DNA of 64,000 nt from Bradyrhizobium sp. LMTR 3 (GCF_001693485.1 NZ_MAXC01000009.1:91038-155037); one strand, 5' to 3'. Positions 7,749 to 17,892 are shown, counted from the stretch's first letter. Made by a program: numbers and translations. The notes: generated by a model not told the origin, from the sequence alone.

Positions 7749-8693
7749 CTACTCCTTCAGGAAGGCGATCAGGGCGGCGTTGACCTCATCAGGCCGCTCC
7801 TGCTGAATCCAGTGACCGGCCCCGTCGAGTATGAGTTTTTTCCGCAAGTTCGGCAGCACCCGCTCCATCTCGTTGACCAGCTTGGCGCCGATCAGCCCGG
7901 TGATGACGCCATCCTTCGATCCCGCGATGAACAGCGACGGCTGGTGGATTTGCGCGCCCTGCCAGGGTGCGGTCAGTTCCCAATTGCGGTCGATATTGCG
8001 ATACCAATTCAGCCCGCCGCGAAAGCCGGACTCCTGATAGACGGCCGCGAAATAGGCGAGGTCGGCCTCGGTCAGCCAGCTCGGTAATGGCCGATTCGGA
8101 TCGGCGCCAGCGAGAAACCCCTTGCCCTCCTGAACAAATTGGTGGGCGGCCGGATCAGAGAACCCGCGTCCGGCCAGCACGATTCGCATCGTCGCTGCGA
8201 CATCGCGCTCGAATTCGGCCTCTGCCACGCCCGGCGCCTGAAAATACTGCCAGTAGAAATTGGTGATGCCGTTGTTTCGCAAGGTCTCCAGCGGCAGGCC
8301 GCGTCCGCGAGAGGGGGGCGGAACACTGAGGCCCGCCACCTTGGTAAAGATATCGGGCCGGAACATCGCCGCGTGCCAGGCGACCGGCGCGCCCCAGTCA
8401 TGGCCGACAATGACGGCCTGCTTTTCGCCAAGTGCCGCCACCAGCGCAACCATGTCGCCGACATTGTGGAAGATGGTGTAGGCGCCGACGTCCGCGGGCG
8501 CGCTGGTCCGGCCGAATCCGCGCATGTCGGGGGCTACGACATGGAATCCGGCTTCCGCGATGGCTCCGATCTGGTGCCGCCAGGAGTAGGATAATTCGGG
8601 CCAGCCGTGGCAGAGCAGCACCAGCGGCCCCTGGCCCTTTTCGACAACAAAGAAGTCGAGCCCGTTGACGGAAATAGTGCGTGAGGTTGGCAT
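7749..8693 (-). CDS. Alpha/beta hydrolase, epoxide-hydrolase-like
   Basis: A 314-residue alpha/beta hydrolase. It has the oxyanion motif CHGWPE, the nucleophile elbow VGHDWGAPVAW (Asp nucleophile), and a C-terminal histidine in DGAGHWIQQERP. The Asp nucleophile with a Trp after it is the mark of soluble epoxide hydrolases and haloalkane dehalogenases; the HGWPE motif favours epoxide hydrolase. The start ATG at 8693 begins MPTSRTISVNG; the frame stays open far upstream, but that part is antisense to the carboxypeptidase gene. It is divergent from that gene with 165 bases between them. Confidence 0.88.
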   Translation of the reverse strand: MPTSRTISVNGLDFFVVEKGQGPLVLLCHGWPELSYSWRHQIGAIAEAGFHVVAPDMRGFGRTSAPADVGAYTIFHNVGDMVALVAALGEKQAVIVGHDWGAPVAWHAAMFRPDIFTKVAGLSVPPPSRGRGLPLETLRNNGITNFYWQYFQAPGVAEAEFERDVAATMRIVLAGRGFSDPAAHQFVQEGKGFLAGADPNRPLPSWLTEADLAYFAAVYQESGFRGGLNWYRNIDRNWELTAPWQGAQIHQPSLFIAGSKDGVITGLIGAKLVNEMERVLPNLRKKLILDGAGHWIQQERPDEVNAALIAFLKE

Positions 8694-8858
8694 CGCGTTT
8701 CCGCCCTGTTTTTCGTATCTTGTCCGGAAATTGCAGCATCGCAACGATACGTTCCTTCGTTCGGCGCCGCAATCAGATCGACACGGCCACAAGTCCAAAA
8801 ACCTGTGTTGTTTGCGATACTTCCAACTGTTAGAACGCACAGATTCAGGACATCGCCG

Positions 8859-10121
8859 ATGGCAGCAGAGACTTCCGTTTCCCGCAAATCCGACACGGCG
8901 GCCATCATCCCGTGGCGCGGCGTGATGGCCGCCGTCTTCGCGCTCGCGGTCGGCTGGGGCGGCATCGTGTATGCCGCCAACAATAGCGTGCAGGGCGCAC
9001 CGAAGAAGGATGATGGCGGCTTTGACGGCGATGCGCCGACCGCGATCCTGGTCGAGGCGTCCAGCGGCAGCGTGCTGTTCGAGAAGAACGCCGACGAGTT
9101 GCGGGCGCCGTCCAGCATGATGAAGCTGATGACGGTCGAGGTGGTGTTCGATGCCATCAAGCAGGGCAAGGTCAAACCGACAGACGAATATCGGATCAGC
9201 GAGAACGCCTGGCGCAAGGGCGGCGCGCCGGCCGGCGGCTCGACCATGTTTGCCATTCTCAACAGCAAGGTATCGGTGGACGACCTGCTGAAGGGCGCGA
9301 TCATCCAGAGCGGCAACGATTCCTGCATGGCGCTTGCCGAAGGCATGGCCGGCAACGAGCGAATTTTTGCCGCCGACTTCATGACCAAACGGGCGCGCGA
9401 ACTCGGCCTGACGAAATCGACCTTCGGAAACTCCAGCGGGCTGCCGGACCCTGCGAACAAGATGACGGTTCGCGAACTGGCCAAACTCGCCCGCCACCTG
9501 ATCCTGACCTATCCCGACATGTACAAATTGTTCGGAGAGAGAGAATTCACCTGGAACAAGATCCGGCAGCAGAACCGCAATCCGCTGCTGAACTCGCTAA
9601 ATGGCGCCGACGGGCTGAAGACCGGCTACACCAAGGAGGGCGGCTACGGCATGGTCGGCTCCGCCGTGCAGAACGACACGAGGCTGATTGTCGCGATCAA
9701 CGGACTGGATGATCCCGACGATCGTGCCTCAGAGGCCAAGAAGATGCTGGAATGGGGCTTTCGTAACTTCGAGACGCGCACGCTGTTTGCGGCCAACCAG
9801 CAGGTCGGCTACGCCAAGGTGTTTGGCGGCGAAAGCCGCTCGGTGAAGCTTGCCAGCCCCGAGCCGATCAAGGTGATGGTGCCGAAGAACGGCAGTGAGA
9901 AACTGATCGCGCGGATCGTTTACAAGGGCCCGGTCCAGGCGCCGATCCAAACCGGCCAGCCGGTCGGCGTCGTCAAGGTGTGGCGCGGCACCAATGTCGC
10001 CGTGGAGGCGCCGGTCTATGCCGCTGAAGCGATCGGAACCGGTTCGACCGTGCGTCGCGCAATCGACGGGGTCAGCGAGCTCGTCATCGGCGTATTCCGC
10101 GCGAGCGCAGAGAAGCTCTGA
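8859..10121 (+). CDS. D-alanyl-D-alanine carboxypeptidase (PBP5/6 family)
   Basis: A 420-residue serine peptidase of family S11. The catalytic motifs are SSMMK (SxxK), SGN (in IQSGNDSCM) and KTG (in LKTGYTKEGGY), followed by the beta-rich PBP5 C-terminal domain. The N-terminus has a hydrophobic segment at about residues 20-40, consistent with export. I place the start at the ATG at 8859, which has AGGA 8 bases upstream. It trims pentapeptide side chains of peptidoglycan in the periplasm. tmk follows two bases after its stop, so tmk and holB are probably co-transcribed. Confidence 0.93.
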   Translation: MAAETSVSRKSDTAAIIPWRGVMAAVFALAVGWGGIVYAANNSVQGAPKKDDGGFDGDAPTAILVEASSGSVLFEKNADELRAPSSMMKLMTVEVVFDAIKQGKVKPTDEYRISENAWRKGGAPAGGSTMFAILNSKVSVDDLLKGAIIQSGNDSCMALAEGMAGNERIFAADFMTKRARELGLTKSTFGNSSGLPDPANKMTVRELAKLARHLILTYPDMYKLFGEREFTWNKIRQQNRNPLLNSLNGADGLKTGYTKEGGYGMVGSAVQNDTRLIVAINGLDDPDDRASEAKKMLEWGFRNFETRTLFAANQQVGYAKVFGGESRSVKLASPEPIKVMVPKNGSEKLIARIVYKGPVQAPIQTGQPVGVVKVWRGTNVAVEAPVYAAEAIGTGSTVRRAIDGVSELVIGVFRASAEKL

Positions 10122-10123
10122 GC

Positions 10124-10810
10124 ATGACCCAGGCAACGCTGCAGCGGCCTTCCGGACGCGGGAAGTTCATTACGTTTGAAGGCGGCGAGGGCTCGGGCAA
10201 GTCCACGCAGATCAAGAAACTCGCCGAGCGTCTTGCCGCGGCAAAGCTGCGTACCATCGTCACCCGCGAGCCGGGCGGCTCGCCGGGCGCTGAAATCATG
10301 CGGCATCTCGTGCTGTCGGGAATGGGCAAGCTGCTCGGACCGGACGCCGAGACGTTGCTGTTTGCGGCAGCCCGCGACGATCACGTTCGCACCGTCATCC
10401 AGCCCGCGCTTAGCCAGGGAACATGGGTGCTGTGCGACCGCTTCTCGGATTCGACGCGCGCCTACCAGGGCAGCCTGGGACAGGTCTCTCCGCTCGTGCT
10501 CAACGCCATGCAGCGTGTCACCATCGGTGATCTGAAGCCGGACCTCACCATCATTCTGGACATCCCGGTTGAAGTTGGTTTGCAGCGCGCGGCCGCTCGC
10601 CGCGGCAGCGGCGTACCTGACCGGTTCGAGTCGGAAGACCTGCAATTCCATCAGGACCTGCGCAACGCCTACAGGCAAATCGCCGCCGAAGACCCGCAGC
10701 GCTGCGTGCTGATCGACGCCAACGCCGATGCCGACACGGTTGCTGCCCGCGTCTGGACGGCGCTGCGCGACCATGTGTTCGCTGTCCCGAGCCCGGCGGG
10801 GACGGCATGA
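10124..10810 (+). CDS. tmk: Thymidylate kinase
   Basis: A 228-residue dTMP kinase. It has the P-loop EGGEGSGKST at about residues 19-28, the DR(x) motif TREPGGSPGAE, and the dTMP-binding DRFSDSTRAYQG. It converts dTMP to dTDP in DNA precursor synthesis. Its TGA overlaps the holB ATG (10807), and the carboxypeptidase gene ends two bases upstream. Pairing of tmk with holB is common in proteobacteria. Confidence 0.96.
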   Translation: MTQATLQRPSGRGKFITFEGGEGSGKSTQIKKLAERLAAAKLRTIVTREPGGSPGAEIMRHLVLSGMGKLLGPDAETLLFAAARDDHVRTVIQPALSQGTWVLCDRFSDSTRAYQGSLGQVSPLVLNAMQRVTIGDLKPDLTIILDIPVEVGLQRAAARRGSGVPDRFESEDLQFHQDLRNAYRQIAAEDPQRCVLIDANADADTVAARVWTALRDHVFAVPSPAGTA

Positions 10811-11847
10811 GCGCGCGCAAGGTCGAGCAGGAGACGGCGGTCAAACATCCCCGCGAAACGGCCGATCTGTTCGGTCACCGCGAGGCGGAGACGGCCTTGC
10901 TGAATGCCTATCGCAGTGGGCGCATTCCGCATGCCTGGCTGATCGGCGGCCCGCACGGAATCGGCAAGGCGACGCTGGCCTACCGCATGGCCCGCTTCGT
11001 GCTTGCCAATCCCAATCCATTACTGCCTTCGGTGCAGCGCGCCGAGACGCTGGCGCTCGACCCTCACGATCCGGTCGCGCGTCAGATCACCGCCGGCGCC
11101 CATGGTGGCCTGTTGGTCCTGGAGCGCGGCCTCAACGATCGCGGCGTGATGCGGACGGTCATCACCGTGGATGAGACGCGGGAGACGATTTCGTTTTTCG
11201 GCTCGACCGCGGCGATCGACGGTTGGCGCGTATGTATTGTCGACACCGTCGACGAGCTCAATCCAAACGCCGCCAACGCGCTGCTCAAGATTCTCGAGGA
11301 GCCGCCGCACCGATCGCTGTTTCTGCTCGTCAGCCATTCGCCGGCGCGGGCTCTGCCCACGATCCTGTCCCGCTGCCGCAAGCTGCCGCTGCGGCCGCTT
11401 GCGACCGGCGACGTCGTACGCGCGGCGGCGCGAGCCGCCGACATCGCACCCAATGATGCCGCGTTATCGGAAGCTGCCGATGCCTCGGAGGGGAGCGTGT
11501 CCCGCGCACTGACGCTGCTCGGCGGTGACGCGTTGAAGCTGCAGCAGCGAACCGCGGCGCTGCTGGCGACGCTGCCGCAGGTCGATCCGCGCGAGCTGCA
11601 TGCACTTGGCGATGCGCTGGGCACCAGCGACCGGGTTGCGCTAGCTGCCTTCATCGACGGCATCGATCGCTGGATCGGCGAAAAGCTGCGCACTGGCGAT
11701 GCCAATGCAAATCTGCCCCGCCTTGCACGGCTGGCGGAGGTATGGGAAAAGATCATCCGCGCCGCGCGCGACACCGAAGCGTACAATCTGGAGCGAAAAC
11801 CGCTGGTTTTCTCGGTGTTCGGGATGCTCGCGGACGCGACGCGGTAA
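10807..11847 (+). CDS. holB: DNA polymerase III subunit delta prime
   Basis: A 346-residue AAA+ clamp-loader subunit. It shows a Walker-A-like [15 protein letters not shown], a sensor-type region [11 protein letters not shown] followed by [18 protein letters not shown] (SRC motif), and a C-terminal helical collar. The family takes part in loading the beta clamp. The start overlaps the tmk stop by 4 bases (ATGA). metG follows after about 55 bases. Confidence 0.93.
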   Translation: MSARKVEQETAVKHPRETADLFGHREAETALLNAYRSGRIPHAWLIGGPHGIGKATLAYRMARFVLANPNPLLPSVQRAETLALDPHDPVARQITAGAHGGLLVLERGLNDRGVMRTVITVDETRETISFFGSTAAIDGWRVCIVDTVDELNPNAANALLKILEEPPHRSLFLLVSHSPARALPTILSRCRKLPLRPLATGDVVRAAARAADIAPNDAALSEAADASEGSVSRALTLLGGDALKLQQRTAALLATLPQVDPRELHALGDALGTSDRVALAAFIDGIDRWIGEKLRTGDANANLPRLARLAEVWEKIIRAARDTEAYNLERKPLVFSVFGMLADATR

Positions 11848-11902
11848 CAACCCGCCTGACAATAATCTCGACAATCGTTGTGTTGAACTAAAGGAATTCG
11901 TG

Positions 11903-13843
11903 GTGGCGAAGGCTGGAAAAAAAGCTTCAAGAAAGCGCAAGACGAAGAAGGCTCGTAAAGCGCTGCCCGCCCGCGCCAGCAAGAAGGCGGCGAAAAAGCG
12001 TGCAGCCAGGAAAAGTGCGACGAAGAGCAAGCGCGTCGTGAAGAAGGGCGGCAAGGCTTCGAAAAAGGCCGCAAAGAAGGCTTCGAAGAAAGCGGCGAAG
12101 AAGTCGACCAAAAAAGCTGCCAAGAAAGCCGTTAAAAGATCGGCGAAGAAATCCGTTACGAAAACTCCGTCGAAGAAGCGCGCGGTAACGCCGCAGGAAG
12201 CGAGCCCTGCCGTTCAAGCGGTGCCGGTCGCAGAAATTCCGAAGCCCGCCGCGCCGCGCGCAAAGCCGGCTCCCGTCGCCAGGCCGGCAGCGGCCGCCGA
12301 ACGCGACACCTACTTCATCACGACCGCGATCGCCTATCCGAACGGTATTCCGCATATCGGCCACGCCTATGAGGCGATTGCGACCGATGCGCTCGCGCGG
12401 TTTCAGCGGCTCAATGGCAAGGACGTCTTTTTCCTTACCGGCACCGACGAGCACGGCCTCAAGATGGTGCAAACCGCTGAAGCCGAAGGAATGGGCGTCG
12501 CTGAGCTGGCCGCGCGCAATGCCGGCCGGTTCAAGGAGATGGACGAGCGCCTCAACGTCTCGTTCGACCGCTTCATCCGCACCACGGAGCCTGACCATCA
12601 TCGCTCGGTTCAGGTGGTCTGGGACCGGATGCAGCAGAATGGCGATATCTATATCGACACCTATTCCGGCTGGTATTCGGTGCGCGACGAAGCCTATTAC
12701 GCCGAGGAGGAAACCGTCCTCGGCGAGGACAATGTGCGCCGTGGCCCGCAGGGCTCGCCGGTCGAGTGGGTCGAGGAGAAGAGCTACTTCTTCAAGCTAT
12801 CCGCCTATCAGGACCGCTTGCTACAGCTCTACGAAAGCCAGCCGGATTTCATCGGCCCGGATTCACGCCGCAACGAGGTCGTCAGTTTCGTAAGGAGCGG
12901 TCTGAAGGATCTGTCGATTTCGCGCACGACGTTCGACTGGGGCGTCAAGGTGCCGAACGATCCCCAGCATGTGATGTATGTCTGGGTCGATGCGCTGACC
13001 AACTACATCACCGGCGTCGGCTTTCCCGACGAGAGCGATCCGAATTGGCGCTACTGGCCGGCGGACGTCCACGTCATCGGCAAGGACATTATTCGCTTCC
13101 ACGCGGTGTACTGGCCGGCGTTCCTGATGTCGGCCGGCATTCCCGTGCAGAAGCGGGTTTACGCGCACGGCTTCCTGTTCAGCAGGGGCGAGAAGATGTC
13201 AAAGTCGGTCGGCAACGTCGTCGATCCCTTCAACCTGGCCGATCAGTATGGCGTCGACCAGATGCGCTATTTCTTCCTGCGAGAAGTGCCGTTCGGACAG
13301 GACGGCAACTACAACCACGAAGCCATCGTCGCGCGCATCAACGCCGACCTCGCCAACGATCTCGGCAATCTGGCGCAACGCTCGCTGTCGATGATCGCAA
13401 AGCAGCTTGGTGGCGTGCTGCCGGAGCCCTGCGAGTTCACCGATAACGACAAGGCGATCCTGGCGCAGGCCGACGCCATGCTGGAAATCTCGCGCACCGC
13501 GATGGCGACGCAACAGATACATCAATGGCTGAACACGGTGTGGGCCGTGGTGGCGGAGGCCAACCGCTATTTCGCGGGCGAGGCACCCTGGGCGCTGGCC
13601 AAGACCGATCCTGACAGACAGAAAACCGTGCTGTACGTGACGGCGGAGGTGGTGCGGCAGGTCGCCATTCTGACGCAGCCGGTGATGCCGGATGCGTCGG
13701 CCAAGTTGCTGGACAGCCTCGGCATTCCCAACGAGAAACAAGCGCGCGATTTCGCGGCGCTTGCCACGCGGATTAAGCCGGGAACGACGCTGCCGCCGCC
13801 GGTCGGCGTATTTCCGCGCTATGTCGAACCAAAGGTGGGTTGA
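11903..13843 (+). CDS. metG: Methionyl-tRNA synthetase with a Lys/Ala-rich histone-H1-like N-terminal tail
   Basis: The core from residue 135 ([20 protein letters not shown]) is a class I methionyl-tRNA synthetase with the HIGH motif, a KMSKS loop (EKMSKSVGN) and an anticodon-binding helical domain. The usual zinc-knuckle cysteines are absent ([11 protein letters not shown] region), as in the zinc-less MetRS type. Ahead of the core lie about 134 residues built of AKK/KKA repeats and a Pro/Ala linker. The GTG at 11903 has AAAGGA 7 bases upstream and fits as start; no Met lies between it and the core. A tail of this kind should bind nucleic acid non-specifically. Confidence 0.9.
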   Translation: MAKAGKKASRKRKTKKARKALPARASKKAAKKRAARKSATKSKRVVKKGGKASKKAAKKASKKAAKKSTKKAAKKAVKRSAKKSVTKTPSKKRAVTPQEASPAVQAVPVAEIPKPAAPRAKPAPVARPAAAAERDTYFITTAIAYPNGIPHIGHAYEAIATDALARFQRLNGKDVFFLTGTDEHGLKMVQTAEAEGMGVAELAARNAGRFKEMDERLNVSFDRFIRTTEPDHHRSVQVVWDRMQQNGDIYIDTYSGWYSVRDEAYYAEEETVLGEDNVRRGPQGSPVEWVEEKSYFFKLSAYQDRLLQLYESQPDFIGPDSRRNEVVSFVRSGLKDLSISRTTFDWGVKVPNDPQHVMYVWVDALTNYITGVGFPDESDPNWRYWPADVHVIGKDIIRFHAVYWPAFLMSAGIPVQKRVYAHGFLFSRGEKMSKSVGNVVDPFNLADQYGVDQMRYFFLREVPFGQDGNYNHEAIVARINADLANDLGNLAQRSLSMIAKQLGGVLPEPCEFTDNDKAILAQADAMLEISRTAMATQQIHQWLNTVWAVVAEANRYFAGEAPWALAKTDPDRQKTVLYVTAEVVRQVAILTQPVMPDASAKLLDSLGIPNEKQARDFAALATRIKPGTTLPPPVGVFPRYVEPKVG

Positions 13844-13857
13844 GCCGTTTGCAAGCC

Positions 13858-14649
13858 ATGCTCGTCGACAGCCACTGCCATCTCGACTTCCCGGATTTTG
13901 CCGAGGACCTCGACGCCATCGTCGCGCGCGCCGAGGCCGCGGGGATCGGTCGTATCGTCACGATTTCGACCCGGGTGAAGCGGCTCGGCGGACTGCTCGC
14001 GATCGCCGAGCGGTTCCCCAACGTCTATTGCTCGGTCGGCACCCATCCGCATCAGGCCGATGAGGAAGACGGCATTCCGGCCAGTGAGCTGATCGAGCTG
14101 ACGACGCATCCGAAGATCGTGGCGTTGGGGGAAGCGGGGCTTGATTATTTTTATGAGCACGGCTCCCGCGAAGCGCAGGAGCGCGGCTTTCGCGCACATA
14201 TCGCGGCCGCGCGCGCCACGGGCCTGCCGCTGGTCATTCACACCCGCGAAGCCGACGAGGACTGCGGCCGCATTCTCGAAGACGAAATGGCAAGGGGACC
14301 TTTTAAAGCCGTCCTCCATTGCTACACCGGCGGACGCGAGCTGGCGATGAAGGCAATTGGTCTGGGCCTGTCGATCTCGTTCACCGGCATTTTGACATTC
14401 AAGAAGTCGGAAGCCTTGCGCGAGCTCGCCGCCGAACTCCCGGCCGACCGCATTATGGTCGAAACCGACTCGCCCTATCTGGCGCCCGGCAAGTTTCGCG
14501 GCAAACGCAACGAGCCGTCTTACGTGGTCGAAGTCGCCAAGGTGCTGGCGGAAACGCGCGGCGTCTCGCTGGAAGAGATTTCGCGGCAGACGACCGAAAA
14601 CTTCTTCCGCCTGTTCTCCAAGGTGCCGGCGCCGAAGGTTGCGGCATGA
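13858..14649 (+). CDS. TatD family metal-dependent hydrolase (DNase)
   Basis: A 263-residue TIM-barrel hydrolase beginning MLVDSHCHLDF. It carries the metal-binding HCH near the N-terminus, GEAGLDYFY, a conserved His in VIHTREAD, HCYTGG, and ETDSPYLAPGKFRGKRNEP near the end. These are the signature blocks of the TatD family, which acts on DNA in repair and fragmentation. I chose the ATG at 13858; an upstream TTG overlaps the metG stop. Its own stop overlaps the next gene (ATGA), so metG, this gene and the MBL hydrolase appear to form one operon. Confidence 0.92.
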   Translation: MLVDSHCHLDFPDFAEDLDAIVARAEAAGIGRIVTISTRVKRLGGLLAIAERFPNVYCSVGTHPHQADEEDGIPASELIELTTHPKIVALGEAGLDYFYEHGSREAQERGFRAHIAAARATGLPLVIHTREADEDCGRILEDEMARGPFKAVLHCYTGGRELAMKAIGLGLSISFTGILTFKKSEALRELAAELPADRIMVETDSPYLAPGKFRGKRNEPSYVVEVAKVLAETRGVSLEEISRQTTENFFRLFSKVPAPKVAA

Positions 14650-15452
14650 TGCTGACGCTGACGATCCTCGGCTGTGGTTCTTCCGCCGGCGTGCCGCGCC
14701 CGGCGCTCGGCTGGGGCGCCTGCGATCCCAACAATCCCAAGAACCGCCGCCGCCGTTGCTCCCTGCTGGTCGAGCGCACGGGCGCCCACGGCACGACGCG
14801 GATCGTAATCGACACTTCGCCCGATCTGCGCGAGCAACTGATCGATGCGGAGGTCGACCACATCGACGCGGTGTTCCTGACGCATGAGCACGCCGACCAG
14901 ACCCATGGCATCGACGATCTCCGATCGGTCGTGCTGCACCAGCGCCGCCGCATTCCCGTCTACTTCAATCAGTCGACCGCCAAAGACATGATGGCGCGGT
15001 TTTCGTACTGCTTCATCGCGCCTGAGGGCAGCGATTATCCGCCGATACTGACGCGTCATTCCATCGAAGCCGGCGAGAGCCACACCACCGAGGGGAGGGG
15101 CGGCCCGCTGAAACTCTCTGCGTTCCTGGTTCAGCACGGCAAGATCCCCGCGCTCGGATTCCGCATCGGGGCTGCCGCCTACACCCCCGATCTCCACGAC
15201 ATTCCCGAGGAGAGCTGGCCTGCGTTGCGAAACCTCGATCTCTGGATCGTCGACGGGCTGCGCTACGCCGGGCATCCCAGCCATTTCAGCGTCAACGACG
15301 CGCTGTCCTGGATCGAGCGCTTCAAGCCGAAGCAGGCTGTCATCACCAATATGCATTCCGACCTCGACTACGAGGTATTGCGCCAGAGCCTGCCGCCGGG
15401 CGTGATCCCGGCCTATGATGGCTTGCGGCTGACGCTGAACAGCGCAGGCTGA
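14646..15452 (+). CDS. MBL-fold metallo-hydrolase (PhnP-like)
   Basis: A 268-residue metallo-beta-lactamase-fold protein starting MMLTLTILGCGSSAGVPRP. The metal site is THEHADQTHGIDDL, with a further His in LVQHGKIPALGFRIG and near NMHSDLDYE. This pattern resembles PhnP-type phosphodiesterases and the YcbX/RNase-Z-like branch often found after tatD in alphaproteobacteria. Substrate unknown. Its ATG overlaps the TatD stop by 4 bases. Confidence 0.85.
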   Translation: MMLTLTILGCGSSAGVPRPALGWGACDPNNPKNRRRRCSLLVERTGAHGTTRIVIDTSPDLREQLIDAEVDHIDAVFLTHEHADQTHGIDDLRSVVLHQRRRIPVYFNQSTAKDMMARFSYCFIAPEGSDYPPILTRHSIEAGESHTTEGRGGPLKLSAFLVQHGKIPALGFRIGAAAYTPDLHDIPEESWPALRNLDLWIVDGLRYAGHPSHFSVNDALSWIERFKPKQAVITNMHSDLDYEVLRQSLPPGVIPAYDGLRLTLNSAG

Positions 15453-15495
15453 GTCTGCTGCGGCAAGTCTGCGCGCCGGACGCGGAGGGACGTCG

Positions 15496-16122
15496 ATGAT
15501 TGGCCTGTTCTTTGAAGTCCAGACAAGGCCCGGGCACCGAGATCAATATCTCGATCTTGCGGCCTCGCTGAAGCCCGAGCTTGAGGCGATGGGCGGCTGC
15601 CTCTTCATCGATCGTTTCAGGAGTTTGACACGGGAGAACCTGCTGCTGTCGTATCAGATATGGCAGGACGAGGGGGCCCTGACGGCGTGGCGGGCCCATG
15701 CTCATCATCACGATGTCCAGACAATCGGCCGCGAGAAGGTCTTTTCGGACTATCGCATCCGGGTCGCCCAGGTGATCCACGAAGCAAAGCCCGGCCAGCC
15801 GATCTGGCAACCCGAGCGGCGCACGCCTTACAACGATCCCGCAAGGCGCAAGCCGACTTATGTGCTGGCGGCGGAATCGAAGAACGCCACGCTTTCGGCA
15901 GAGACCGGATGGCGCCGTGACGTTTTCGCAAGCGTCTATCGTGAGGGGCGTTTCGCGCACTTGATCGATCTGCCAAATGATCAAGCCGGCATCGAATTCG
16001 GCGCTAGACTGTTCGCCGATCGGACAACCGAGTACTTCCGTATTTTCGAGGTCATGCGCGACTACAGCATGTTCGAACGCACTGAGGCGCCGCAATATTA
16101 CCCGCCGGTGGAACGATCGTAG
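15496..16122 (+). CDS. ABM-domain (antibiotic biosynthesis monooxygenase-like) protein
   Basis: A 208-residue protein whose first 100 residues (MIGLFFEVQTRPGHRDQYLD, later SYQIWQDEGALTAWR) have the dimeric alpha/beta barrel pattern of ABM-domain proteins. The second half repeats a similar strand-helix layout less clearly (SVYREGRFAHLIDLP, then YFRIFEVMRDYSMFER). Members range from heme-degrading to quinone-acting enzymes, so substrate cannot be called. A GGAGGG ribosome site lies just before the ATG. The stop codon lies inside the left arm of a palindromic repeat. Confidence 0.75.
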   Translation: MIGLFFEVQTRPGHRDQYLDLAASLKPELEAMGGCLFIDRFRSLTRENLLLSYQIWQDEGALTAWRAHAHHHDVQTIGREKVFSDYRIRVAQVIHEAKPGQPIWQPERRTPYNDPARRKPTYVLAAESKNATLSAETGWRRDVFASVYREGRFAHLIDLPNDQAGIEFGARLFADRTTEYFRIFEVMRDYSMFERTEAPQYYPPVERS

Positions 16123-16210
16123 GGTGGGCAAAGGCGCGCGGCGCCGTGCCCACCATCGTCTGCCGAACTTCCAAGCATGGTGGGCACGCTTCGCTTTGCC
16201 CACCCTACGA
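16117..16210. repeat. Nested palindromic intergenic repeat
   Basis: Outer arms TCGTAGGGTGGGCAAAG (16117-16133) and its exact complement (16194-16210) enclose inner arms CGTGCCCACCAT (16145-16156) and ATGGTGGGCACG (16177-16188). The whole would fold as a long two-part hairpin. It lies between the convergent ABM and acyl-CoA ligase genes and supplies the TAG of the ABM gene. Repeats with this GTAGGGTGGGC core are common in Bradyrhizobium genomes. Confidence 0.85.
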
Positions 16211-16212
16211 AT

Positions 16213-17862
16213 CTACGCCGATATCGCCTTTGCCGATTCCACCTGGTTGCGCAGCATGAATTTCTGGATCTTGCCGGTGGATGTCTTCGGGATCGGGCCG
16301 AACAACACTGCCTTGGGCGTCTTGAAGCCCGACATGTGGCTGCGGCAGAAGGCGATGATCTCGGCTTCCGTCGCCTTGGCGCCTTCCTTCAACTCGACGA
16401 AAGCGCAGGGTACCTCGCCCCATTTGGGGTCGGGTTTCGCTACGACGGCCGCGAACAGCACGGCAGGGTGCTTGTAGAGGACGTCCTCGACCTCGACGGA
16501 GGAGATGTTCTCGCCACCGGAGATGATGATGTCCTTGGAGCGGTCCTTAATGATAACGTAGCCATGCTCGTCGAGCACGCCGAGGTCACCGGTGTGAAAC
16601 CAGCCGCCGGCGAAGGCTTCCTGCGTCGCCTTCTCGTTCTTGAGATAGCCCTTCATCACGATATTGCCGCGGAACATGACCTCGCCGATGGTTTCGCCAT
16701 CGCGCGGCACCTCCTGCATGGTCTGCGGGTCGAGCACGGTGACGGCTTCCTCTAGCGGGTAGGGCACGCCCTGCCGGCGCTTGAGCTGTGCCCGCTGGTC
16801 GGCCGGCAGTTCGTCCCAGCCCGGCTGCTCGGCGCAGACGGAGGCAGGGCCGTAGACTTCGGTCAGCCCGTAGACATGCGTCAGCTTGATGCCGATGCTC
16901 TCGGCGCCCTCGAGCACGGCGACCGGAGGTGCTGCGCCCGCGATCAATCCGACCACGAGGCGAGCTTTATCACCCTTCGGCGCACCGGGCGCGTTGATCA
17001 GCGTGTTGTAGACGATCGGCGCACCGCACATGTGGGTGACGCCGTGCTTCGCGATCAGTTCGAAGATTTTTGCCGGATCGACCTTGCGCAGGCAGACATT
17101 GATGCCGGCGGCGGCAGCGACCGTCCACGGAAAACACCAGCCGTTGCAGTGGAACATCGGCAGGGTCCAGAGATAGACCGGATGCTGGCCGAGATTGCCG
17201 GCCAGAATATTGCTGACAGCATTGAGATAAGCGCCGCGGTGATGAGTAACGACGCCTTTCGGGTTGCCCGTTGTGCCCGAGGTGTAGCTCAGCGCAATCG
17301 CGTCCCATTCATCGCCGGGAAGCCTTGCGACGAAGGCCGGATCGCCCGCCGCGACCGCCGCCTCATACTCGATCTCACCAATCCGCTTGCCGCCTGCAAA
17401 CGAGGCGTCATCGACATCGACGACGAAGGGTTTTGGTCCCTTCATCAGCGTCAGCGCTTCCGCAATCACGTCGGCAAATTCAGGATCGACCAGGATGATT
17501 TTTGCGCCGCCATGGTCGAGCTGGAAGGCAATCGAGGGCGCGTCGAGCCGGATGTTCAGTGCGTTCAGCACCGCACCCCCCATCGGCACGGCGAAATGCA
17601 CCTCATTCATCGCGGGAACGTTGGGCAACATCGCCGCGACCGTGTCGCCGACGCCAATACCCCGCGCGCCGAGCCAGGACGCAAAGCGTCGGCAGCGTTC
17701 ATGGGTCTCGGCCCAGGTAAAGCTGCGGCCTTCATAGACCGTGCTGATGCTATCGGGATAAACGGCGGCGCTGCGGGCGAGGAAACTCAGCGGCGTCAGC
17801 GGTACGTAATTCGCCGGCGTCTTGTCCAATCCGATCGAATACTGGTTCTGGGCTGCGCTCAT
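16213..17862 (-). CDS. Acyl-CoA synthetase (AMP-forming)
   Basis: A 549-residue ANL-superfamily ligase. The AMP-binding signature is SYTSGTTGNPKGVV, with YGLTEVYG, HTGDLGVLDEHGY and the C-terminal catalytic lysine region KTSTGKIQKF. The overall pattern is closest to medium-chain / 3-methylmercaptopropionate-CoA ligase-type enzymes (DmdB-like), but substrate is not certain. The gene is last in a minus-strand operon after a TRAP binding protein and a fused TRAP permease (30-base gap), so a carboxylate taken up by that transporter is the likely substrate. Confidence 0.88.
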   Translation of the reverse strand: MSAAQNQYSIGLDKTPANYVPLTPLSFLARSAAVYPDSISTVYEGRSFTWAETHERCRRFASWLGARGIGVGDTVAAMLPNVPAMNEVHFAVPMGGAVLNALNIRLDAPSIAFQLDHGGAKIILVDPEFADVIAEALTLMKGPKPFVVDVDDASFAGGKRIGEIEYEAAVAAGDPAFVARLPGDEWDAIALSYTSGTTGNPKGVVTHHRGAYLNAVSNILAGNLGQHPVYLWTLPMFHCNGWCFPWTVAAAAGINVCLRKVDPAKIFELIAKHGVTHMCGAPIVYNTLINAPGAPKGDKARLVVGLIAGAAPPVAVLEGAESIGIKLTHVYGLTEVYGPASVCAEQPGWDELPADQRAQLKRRQGVPYPLEEAVTVLDPQTMQEVPRDGETIGEVMFRGNIVMKGYLKNEKATQEAFAGGWFHTGDLGVLDEHGYVIIKDRSKDIIISGGENISSVEVEDVLYKHPAVLFAAVVAKPDPKWGEVPCAFVELKEGAKATEAEIIAFCRSHMSGFKTPKAVLFGPIPKTSTGKIQKFMLRNQVESAKAISA

Positions 17863-17892
17863 TGGCTGTGTCCCATCTACAAAAGTTTGACC

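Noticed and set aside
8694..9497. Upstream extension of the alpha/beta hydrolase frame
   Set aside because: It lies antisense to the carboxypeptidase gene, and the hydrolase has a natural start at 8693.
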